From positions 1 to 10,649 of the forward strand of contig JBHENW010000144.1 of assembly GCA_046261875.1 (NCBI GenBank): 10,649 nt of DNA. The letters run 5' to 3'. The notes below the pieces were generated by a model. That model had not been told where the DNA came from. It ran no database searches and worked only from the letters and a program-made list of their open reading frames with translations. Below are positions 4,885 through 10,649 of this stretch, in pieces. How positions within the stretch are numbered: position 1 is the first letter of the stretch; each line of letters starts with the position of its first letter. A program made the translations under genes and the position numbers. This DNA is from JBHENW01 sp046261875 (lineage in GTDB: Bacteria > Acidobacteriota > Thermoanaerobaculia > UBA5066 > Gp7-AA6).

Positions 4885-5868
4885 TCATAGGACTCGAGCG
4901 CTAGCCGCGCCTTTCCGACGCATTCCGGGAAGCGAGGATAGCTCCGCAGAATCTCCCCCGTAGGGACCCAGGCGCGCGCCGGAAGCGAGAGTCACTTTTT
5001 CGGAAGCCCCGCGGCCCAGCCCAGCAGGACGGTCATATTCGCTGCGTTCTTTCCTGAGGGAGTCAGGATCAGGAACCGCTGCCCGGAGGGATTCGACTGC
5101 GAAGAAGTGGGCGCCGCTCTTCGTGTCGAAGAGAGGGGCGGGGGAACCGGCCTCGAAGGACTCGCCAGCGGAGACCGGGGCGGCCATCAGTCGGCGATCC
5201 GCCCGATAGATGCGGCCCGTTGCCATCTCGTAGAGAACGGCGCCGAACGCGAAAATGTCCGTGCGCGCATCCGCTTCGGTCCCCTCGACCTGCTCCGGCG
5301 CCATGTACTCGAATGTCCCGAGGATCGTGCCTTCCTGGGTCAGGGCCTGCTGCGTGGGAAGCTCGGTGCCGCTCGACTGCGGTCCCGCGGGTGCGATCGC
5401 CTTGGCGAGCCCGAAGTCGAGCAGTTTCACGCCGGACTTCGTCAGCCTCACGTTGCCGGGTTTCAGGTCCCCGTGCACGATCCCCTGCCGGTGCGCCTTG
5501 TCCAGAGCGTCCGCGATCTGTACGCCGAACCGGAGCGTCTGCTCGAGCGGGAGCGGCCCCTTGAGGAGACGTTCCGCGAGGGTCTCGCCCTCGAGGTACT
5601 CCATGACCAGATACTCGGTTTCGCCCTCGCGGCCCACGTCGTGGACCGCGCAGATGTGAGGGTGGGAGAGCTGCGAGATCGTCCTGGCTTCCCGCTCGAA
5701 GCGGGCTAGCGCGTCGGCGTTCGCCGCGAGCCGCGACGACAGCACTTTGATCGCGACCGTCCGCTCGAGCCTCGTGTCGCGCGCCCGGTAGACCTCGCCC
5801 ATCCCGCCGGCGCCGAGCGGCAAAACGATCTCGTACGGGCCCAGGCGCGTTCCCGGAGTGAGGCTCAT
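4885..5868 (-). CDS. Internally deleted serine/threonine kinase, probably a decaying gene
   Basis: A 327-residue frame. Residues 1-219 are a close paralogue of the upstream kinase: GAGGMGEVY (20-27), VAIK with K41, E60 in FEREAR, catalytic loop VHGDLKPGNV (131-140), DFG (151-153), APE (190-192) and DARTDIFAFGAVLYEMATGR. The domain then stops before the helices that normally finish the C-lobe and jumps in frame to the far end of a propeller (IYRADRRLMAAPVSAGESF, SPAPLFDTKSG). The membrane helix and about 590 residues are missing relative to its neighbour. From about residue 261 the frame is shifted by one base, and the last 60 residues are not native. The catalytic loop has HGD in place of HRD; the Asp is kept, but the activation-loop-coordinating Arg is lost. 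The start overlaps the upstream stop (ATGA), implying translational coupling. I infer that it is inactive or unstable; a short regulatory kinase fragment is the alternative. Confidence 0.8.
   Translation of the reverse strand: MSLTPGTRLGPYEIVLPLGAGGMGEVYRARDTRLERTVAIKVLSSRLAANADALARFEREARTISQLSHPHICAVHDVGREGETEYLVMEYLEGETLAERLLKGPLPLEQTLRFGVQIADALDKAHRQGIVHGDLKPGNVRLTKSGVKLLDFGLAKAIAPAGPQSSGTELPTQQALTQEGTILGTFEYMAPEQVEGTEADARTDIFAFGAVLYEMATGRIYRADRRLMAAPVSAGESFEAGSPAPLFDTKSGAHFFAVESLRAAVPDPDSLRKERSEYDRPAGLGRGASEKVTLASGARLGPYGGDSAELSSLPGMRRKGAASARVL
4947..4995 (-). pseudogene. Remnant start of a fourth kinase (about 16 codons)
   Basis: GTG at 4995-4993 overlaps the ancestral TGA of the gene before it (GTGA). 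It begins V-T-L-A-S-G-A-R-L-G-P-Y, the family start, then has four extra G residues before GAG-ATT-CTG (E-I-L). No kinase sequence can be recognised after about 4947. It shows that the array once continued leftwards from here. Confidence 0.75.
4992..5214 (-). pseudogene. Frameshifted end of the propeller belonging to the truncated kinase
   Basis: Past the deletion point (about 5214) the propeller tail is in frame to about 5088. There GAATCC-CTCC-GGGCAG carries one base too many compared with the expected S-D-G-Q codons. In the corrected frame it reads GQRFLILTPSGKNAANMTV, then LLGWAAGLPKK and TGA at 4994-4992, which is the normal family C-terminus (compare TNWAAGLIR in the intact paralogue). 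This is therefore the ancestral stop of the gene. Confidence 0.82.
5865..5868 (-). promoter_or_regulatory. ATGA stop/start overlap before the truncated kinase
   Basis: Same arrangement as at 8525-8528: the TGA of the complete kinase overlaps the ATG of the truncated one. It places all three genes, and by the GTGA at 4992-4995 a fourth, on one transcript. Confidence 0.7.
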
Positions 5869-8528
5869 CGGATCAGCCCCGCGGCCCAGTTCGTGACCAG
5901 CGTCACCCGAGGCTGCCCCGCTTCTCCGGCATCATTGACGAGGAACCGCTTCCCGTCGGCGGAAACGTCGTATCCGTACATTCCGAGTCTCGGACCCGTG
6001 AACATGTTCACGCCAAAGAGCGGCCGGATGTCTTTCACTTCGAATCGGGGTCCGCTCCCGTCAACGGCGGCCGCGATCAACTCGCCGTCGGCCGATACGA
6101 AGTAGAGCTCGCGCCCGTCCGGCTTCCAGCGGGGCTGGGTTCCGCCGCTCCCGGAGACCTGCCATCGGGCCCCGCCGCTCGGAAAAGAGGTCACGTAGAC
6201 CTCATCACGGCCGGTGTGCTGAGACGTATAGGCGACCCACCGTCCGTCCGGTGAGAACTGACCGCTCCTCTCGAGAAAAGAGGATTGAACGAGGGGAAAT
6301 GCCTTCGCGAGATCGGCAACTGGAAAGACCAAGATGTCGGTCGCCCCGATGTTGCCGCGATCCACGAGAAGGTAGCGCCCGTCGCGCGACCAGTCTGTTA
6401 CCTCGAGCCTCTCCTTTGATCTGTAAACCTCCTTTTGCTTGCCGGCTCCATCGGCCGCCACGGTAGTGAGGACGAAGTCCTCACCGCCCGTCAGCCCCTG
6501 AACGAAGACGATCTCCGAGCCGTCCGGAGACCAGACGGGTGCGATCTGCGCCTGGGCGTTCGTTGTCAAACGGGTCTGGACTCCGCGGTCGAGCTCGTAC
6601 ACCCAGATGTCGTTGTTCGGGTCACCCATCAGGACGCTGGCTCGGCGGCTGTCCGGCGACAGCTCCGGCGAATACGCCTCGCTCTTTTCGGCGACGGGCG
6701 CGAGTCGCCGGCCTGACGGATCGAGCCAGGTCAACTGGCCGCCACCGGATTCCCTCGCGAGCTGATAGGCGAGGAGGCCGCTTTCAGAGGTCGTGAACGT
6801 CCCGCGCCAGACTCCGAAATCGAAGTTGACATCGTCGGCAACACGCACGGCCTGGCCTAGAATCTCGATTCGCTTCGCGTCGAACGGAAGCGCCATCAGG
6901 CTCGTGTCCCGAACCGAGAGAAGCCAGCCCGAGGCGTACTGCGCGCTGCCGTTCGACGACATCAGCCGCCGTGGAGCGCCCCCCTCCAGGGACACGACGT
7001 AGATCCCGTTCTCCTCGGATCGCGGGTTGGCGTGGTTCGCAGCGAGGTAGAGGACGTGCTTTCCGTCGGGCAGAAAGTAAGGCCAGCGGTGTGTGGTGTG
7101 CTTCCTGCGGTCTTCGAGAAGGGTAAGCGGCGCCGGCGCGCCGCCGGACGCCGCAACGCGCGAGAGGCCGGTCCCGACATCCGGCGCGAAGACGATGACG
7201 CCGCTCCTGCCCCATGTCCCGCCGCGGGGATTCGGAGCGTCGCAGATCGTCTGAAAGGGCCCGCCCGAGGCCTCGAGAACCTTCAACTTTCCGTCGGAGA
7301 AGAAACCGATCGAACGGCTATCTGGCGACCAGAACGGAAACCGGCCGCTTTCCGTGGCGGCGAGCGGCGCGACGGTGCCGGCTCCGAGCGACTGGAGCCA
7401 CAGTCTTCCGCCGGCGCCGAAGACGGCTCGCTCTCCGTCTGGCGAAAGGGCGATCGGAGCCGAATCGTCGCCCGTCAGGCGAAACGAAGTCTTTTGGGGA
7501 GGATCGAGAAAGGAATGGATCGCTCGAGCCCGTTCGCCGCTTTGGAGCCGTCGTAATTCGTTGCCCAGAAAGAGCCCGAGAAGAAGGAGAAGACCGACAG
7601 CGCCCCACGCGATTCGTTCGCGCAGCCGCCGGGGCACCGTGACAATCGGAACGCCAATCGGCGAGCCCTCCGAGATCCAGCGGAGCTCCTTGCCGACATC
7701 GCCGGCATTCTGCCAGCGGTCCTCCGGGTCCTTGGCCAGGCAGGCCTTGACGACGCGATCGAGCGCCGGCGGGGTCATGGGCTGGACAGTCGAGATCGGG
7801 GGAGGATCCCGCTCCAGGATGGCCGCAATCAGCGACGCCTGGCTCGTTCCCGAGAATGCCTTCTTGCCCGTCGCCATCTCGTAGAGGACGGCTCCCAACG
7901 CGAAGATGTCCGTCCGAGCGTCGGCTTCCTTACCTTCCAGCTGCTCGGGCGCCATGTACTGGAAAGTTCCCAGGATCGCCCCTTCCTGAGTCAGCGCCGG
8001 AGAACCCGCCACCGTCGGGAACGACGTCAGACCCGGCTGTACGCCCGGCGCCTGGACCGCTTTGGCCAGCCCGAAGTCGAGGAGCTTCGCCCCCGATTTC
8101 GTCAGCATCACGTTGCCGGGCTTCAAGTCGCGGTGCACGATCCCCTGCCGGTGAGCCTTGTCCAGAGCGTCGGCGATCTCGATCCCGAAGCGCAAGATCT
8201 GCTCGAGCGGCAGCGGTCCCTTCGCGAGCCGGTCGGTGAGCGTCTCACCTTCGAGGAACTCCATGACCAGGTATTCGACGCCCGCCTCGTTGCCGACGTC
8301 GTGGAGCGTGCAGATGTGGGGGTGGGAGAGCTGCGAGATCGTCTTCGCCTCTCTCTCGAACCGCTGTCGGAACTCCGGGTTCTCCGAGAGGCGCGCCGGC
8401 AGGACCTTGACGGCGACGGCGCGATCCAGGCGCGTGTCCTTCGCCCGATAGACCTCACCCATCCCTCCCGCGCCCACGGCGGAGAGGATCTCGTAGGGGC
8501 CGAGGCGGGAGCCCGCCGGGAGGGTCAT
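5865..8528 (-). CDS. Complete serine/threonine kinase with membrane helix and TolB/PD40 propeller
   Basis: An 887-residue one-pass membrane kinase. The kinase domain (about 11-275) has GAGGMGEVY, K41 in VAVKVL, E60, HRDLKPGNV (132-140), DFG (151-153), APE (194-196), DARTDIFALG and a complete C-lobe ending RWQNAGDV. A basic linker (RRLRERIAW) leads to one hydrophobic helix (about 307-323). The remainder (about 345-887) is a propeller with repeated PD40 motifs: LSPDGERAVF, WSPDSRSIGFF, FLPDGKHVLYL, WSPDGSEIVFV, FSPDGRWVAYTS, WKPDGRELYFV and VSADGKRFLV. By the positive-inside rule the kinase is cytoplasmic and the propeller lies outside the membrane, probably sensing a ligand or protein partner. 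It is coupled to both neighbours by ATGA overlaps. Propeller copies of the same type survive in the pseudogene at 674-1652, so this gene is the best intact reference for the decayed members. Its targets are not evident. Confidence 0.95.
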   Translation of the reverse strand: MTLPAGSRLGPYEILSAVGAGGMGEVYRAKDTRLDRAVAVKVLPARLSENPEFRQRFEREAKTISQLSHPHICTLHDVGNEAGVEYLVMEFLEGETLTDRLAKGPLPLEQILRFGIEIADALDKAHRQGIVHRDLKPGNVMLTKSGAKLLDFGLAKAVQAPGVQPGLTSFPTVAGSPALTQEGAILGTFQYMAPEQLEGKEADARTDIFALGAVLYEMATGKKAFSGTSQASLIAAILERDPPPISTVQPMTPPALDRVVKACLAKDPEDRWQNAGDVGKELRWISEGSPIGVPIVTVPRRLRERIAWGAVGLLLLLGLFLGNELRRLQSGERARAIHSFLDPPQKTSFRLTGDDSAPIALSPDGERAVFGAGGRLWLQSLGAGTVAPLAATESGRFPFWSPDSRSIGFFSDGKLKVLEASGGPFQTICDAPNPRGGTWGRSGVIVFAPDVGTGLSRVAASGGAPAPLTLLEDRRKHTTHRWPYFLPDGKHVLYLAANHANPRSEENGIYVVSLEGGAPRRLMSSNGSAQYASGWLLSVRDTSLMALPFDAKRIEILGQAVRVADDVNFDFGVWRGTFTTSESGLLAYQLARESGGGQLTWLDPSGRRLAPVAEKSEAYSPELSPDSRRASVLMGDPNNDIWVYELDRGVQTRLTTNAQAQIAPVWSPDGSEIVFVQGLTGGEDFVLTTVAADGAGKQKEVYRSKERLEVTDWSRDGRYLLVDRGNIGATDILVFPVADLAKAFPLVQSSFLERSGQFSPDGRWVAYTSQHTGRDEVYVTSFPSGGARWQVSGSGGTQPRWKPDGRELYFVSADGELIAAAVDGSGPRFEVKDIRPLFGVNMFTGPRLGMYGYDVSADGKRFLVNDAGEAGQPRVTLVTNWAAGLIR
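8525..8528 (-). promoter_or_regulatory. ATGA stop/start overlap between two kinase genes
   Basis: ATG of the downstream kinase (8528-8526) shares two bases with the TGA of the upstream one (8527-8525). No strong Shine-Dalgarno is visible just ahead, so re-initiation by the terminating ribosome is likely. Confidence 0.7.
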
Positions 8529-10649
8529 TTGCGCTTGCCCGGTGGAACGCGGCGTTTCAACTCTTCAAACCAGTTGAGGACGACGTTCAACTGGGTTGGG
8601 ATGGACTCCTGGATTCGCTTGACCATCAGGAAGCGCTGGCCGTCGGGCGACACGTCGTAGGCCGCGTCGCCGCGGCGGGTCGGCACGAATCGGCCTTCGA
8701 AGAGCAGGCGCGGGTTCTCCGCGGAGAATGTCTCGCCGATGACGACGGTGACCGCCATCATCTTTTCTCCGCTTCGGTAGAAGATCTCGCGGCCGTCGCG
8801 TGACCAGACAGGTTCCGTTCCGCCGCTCGTAGAGATCTGCCATTTCCCTCCAGCGCCCGGGAAGGGCTGGACATAGACCTCGTCGCGCCCGGATTCGTTG
8901 GAAATGTACGCGAGCCATCTTCCGTCGGGCGAGAACCTCGCGGCACGCTCGTTGAAGGGAGTCTCCAGGAAGGGGCGCGGGGTTCGCTTTCCCTCGAGCG
9001 GGAATACCCAGATGTCGCCCCGGGTGACGCCATGGAAGTCCGTGAAAACGAGGGTCTGGCCGTCCGGCGACCAGGAGTTGACATGGGGATGGCTGTCGCT
9101 CGTGAACAGCCGTTCCTCCGTGCCGCTGCCATCGGCCGCCTTCCAGTAGACGGCGCGTGGTTGTTGGGAGCGATCGGCGCTATAAGTGACTCTCCGGCCG
9201 TCGGGTGTCCAGACGGGCGTTTCATCCTCGCCCGGCTCGAAGGTCAACCGGGCAAGCGTGCCCCGGGAGATCTCCTGGATCCACACGTCGGTGTTATCGC
9301 CCCGCATCGCGAGGGCGAGCCGCCGGCCGTCGGGCGAGAGCCGAGGCTCCTCGTATGCGCCGGGCTCGGGGGAGAGAGGGGCCAGCGCGCCCCGGCGGTC
9401 CAACCAGACAAGCGAATGCGGCGGACTCGAGCCCGGGGCATAGGCGAGGGTTCCGTTGCTCGAAAAGGCGATGAGAGGCGTGTTGAAGGGCGCGGTAGAC
9501 ATCACACCGTCGAGGAGGGACACGGGCGGGCCCGTCAGCTCGAGACGGTCGAGATCAAAAGGCGCGGCCAGAATCCCCGATGCCCGCGCAAAGACCAGGT
9601 GACCTGTCGGCAGGTAGCGCGGCTTGCTTCCTTCCGTCAGGTTGCGGCGTTTGCCCGTCTTGAGGGAGACCAATGCGACGCGGTTGACATCGGCGACGTT
9701 GGCGAAGACCGCCGCCTCGCCGCCCGGCAGGATTTCCGGCCAGTAGTGTTGGACCTCGCCCTGCTTGACATCGGGCGTGGAAAGGATCCGCGGAGTCCCG
9801 CCCGAGGCAGAGACACTTCTTAAGCCCGAGGTGCCCGTGCCGAAGACGATCGTGTCATCCGCGCCCCAGCTCGCCCCGCGAACCTCCGTGGCGTCGCAAA
9901 TCGGCTGGGGCGCTCCCCCCTCGAGAGAGACTTTTTTGAGCTTGTTCCCGGCAAAGAATCCCAGCCACTGAGAGTCGGGCGAGAAGAACGGGATGCTCGC
10001 CCCCTCCGTCTCTCTTATAGGAACGACCTCGAATTGATCCAGCGAGCGCAGATAGAGCTGTGTCGTGCCCGCCCGTTCCGCGGTGTACACCAGGCGCGTC
10101 CCGTCGGGCGAAAGCGCGAGGCTATGAACCCCATAGAGCGCCAGGGGCGCCTCGGGCGGAAAGACAACAGAAAGGTGCACTGGGCGGGCCGGAGCCGTCG
10201 AACGGGCCCGCGCGAGCCACCACCACACTCCAAGACCTCCCGCCAGGGCGCCGAGGAGGAGTCCGACAGTCGCTCCTCCGAGGCGTTCGTGGATTCTGCG
10301 GCGCACGACGACTGGCGCCGGAAGCCCCGCCTGCGAGCCTCCTTCCGCGATCCACTTCAGTTGAAGCATCACGTCGTGCGCGGTCTGCCAGCGGTCGTCG
10401 GGGTCCTTCGCGAGGCAGGTCCTGACGACGCGGTTCAGGGCCGGAGGCGCCATGGGCTGGATGGTGGAGATCGTTTTCGGCTCGTCCTTCAGGATCGCTC
10501 CGATGAGCGACGCTTGGCTGCTACCCGAGAAGGCCTTCTCTCCCGTCGCCATCTCGTAGAGGACGGAGCCCAGCGCGAATATGTCCGTCCTCGCGTCGGC
10601 TTCCCTGCCTTCCAGTTGCTCGGGCGCCATGTATTGGAACGTACCGAGG
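8525..10649 (-). CDS. Serine/threonine kinase with membrane helix and TolB/PD40 propeller, N-terminus beyond the window
   Basis: The frame enters from the right edge as LGTFQYMAPEQLEG, so the ATP-binding lobe and catalytic loop lie outside. An internal ATG at 10630 is not the start, because it encodes the Met of YMAPEQ. Visible parts are the APE motif, DARTDIFALGSVLYEMATG, the kinase C-lobe ending at DPDDRWQTAHDV, a basic linker (VVVRRRIHERL), a membrane helix (about 10279-10211, VGLLLGALAGGLGVWWWLA) and a roughly 550-residue propeller. PD40 motifs include LSPDGTRLVYT, FSPDSQWLGFF, LSPDGRRLALAM, WTPDGRRVTYSA, WSPDGQTLVFTD, FSPDGRWLAYIS and WSRDGREIFYRS. It ends in a basic tail (LKRRVPPGKRK). 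The stop overlaps the next start by ATGA. Its propeller differs clearly from that of the downstream kinase, so the two sensors may see different signals. Confidence 0.94.
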   Translation of the reverse strand, partial: LGTFQYMAPEQLEGREADARTDIFALGSVLYEMATGEKAFSGSSQASLIGAILKDEPKTISTIQPMAPPALNRVVRTCLAKDPDDRWQTAHDVMLQLKWIAEGGSQAGLPAPVVVRRRIHERLGGATVGLLLGALAGGLGVWWWLARARSTAPARPVHLSVVFPPEAPLALYGVHSLALSPDGTRLVYTAERAGTTQLYLRSLDQFEVVPIRETEGASIPFFSPDSQWLGFFAGNKLKKVSLEGGAPQPICDATEVRGASWGADDTIVFGTGTSGLRSVSASGGTPRILSTPDVKQGEVQHYWPEILPGGEAAVFANVADVNRVALVSLKTGKRRNLTEGSKPRYLPTGHLVFARASGILAAPFDLDRLELTGPPVSLLDGVMSTAPFNTPLIAFSSNGTLAYAPGSSPPHSLVWLDRRGALAPLSPEPGAYEEPRLSPDGRRLALAMRGDNTDVWIQEISRGTLARLTFEPGEDETPVWTPDGRRVTYSADRSQQPRAVYWKAADGSGTEERLFTSDSHPHVNSWSPDGQTLVFTDFHGVTRGDIWVFPLEGKRTPRPFLETPFNERAARFSPDGRWLAYISNESGRDEVYVQPFPGAGGKWQISTSGGTEPVWSRDGREIFYRSGEKMMAVTVVIGETFSAENPRLLFEGRFVPTRRGDAAYDVSPDGQRFLMVKRIQESIPTQLNVVLNWFEELKRRVPPGKRK

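Noticed and set aside
4872..4946. A further gene or RNA between the small gene and the kinase stump
   Set aside because: No start with a ribosome binding site, no hairpin with a T-run and no recognisable motif. The open reading through here is the frameshifted tail of the truncated kinase.
9032..9823. A 263-codon plus-strand frame opposite the right-hand kinase propeller
   Set aside because: It is antisense to a gene with repeated PD40 motifs and its composition is shadow-like.
1..10649. tRNA, rRNA, CRISPR array, insertion sequence or integrase
   Set aside because: No cloverleaf or CCA end, no regularly spaced short repeats, no transposase or recombinase motif, and no terminal inverted repeats were seen on reading both strands.

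Overview
This GC-rich window reads as a piece of an accessory region from an environmental bacterium. It is dominated by eukaryotic-like (Hanks-type) serine/threonine kinases fused through one membrane helix to a C-terminal TolB/PD40 beta-propeller. Head-to-tail arrays of such genes, with starts like M-T-L-x-x-G-x-R-L-G-P-Y-E-I, are typical of Acidobacteriota. That assignment is an inference from protein style; there is no rRNA or marker gene here.

Layout, right to left on the minus strand. A kinase-propeller gene entering from beyond the right edge (10649-8525) overlaps by ATGA a complete 887-residue kinase-propeller gene (8528-5865). That gene overlaps by ATGA a third kinase (5868-4885). 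The third has lost its kinase C-lobe, membrane helix and almost all of its propeller by an in-frame internal deletion, and its last propeller codons are then frameshifted. Its ancestral stop overlaps (GTGA) the start of a fourth kinase, of which only about 16 codons survive (4995-4947). This part was therefore a translationally coupled array of at least four paralogues that has been eroding.

The array is interrupted between about 1660 and 4940. This block holds a small unrecognised gene (4557-4871, plus), a divergently oriented membrane protein with an HELGH metallopeptidase-type motif (4473-3823, minus), and a CHASE-domain serine/threonine kinase (1721-3832, plus) that converges on it with a 10-bp overlap. 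The CHASE kinase has a promoter-like element placed so that its transcript could be leaderless.

Left of the block, minus-strand kinase material resumes. A mosaic pseudogene (1652-674) consists of a kinase start, then a propeller segment, then the C-terminal third of a trypsin-like protease carrying GHSGGP, then a short propeller tail. After it comes a different kinase (674-1, truncated by the window edge) with all catalytic motifs seen.

The intact proteins would be transmembrane or membrane-proximal signalling kinases: a cytoplasmic kinase domain with an extracytoplasmic propeller or CHASE sensor. Their substrates cannot be read from this sequence. The most unusual content is the mosaic decay of array members by clean segment loss and insertion, and the CHASE-kinase fusion. 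Because near-identical paralogues can confuse assembly, read-level support for the junctions matters.
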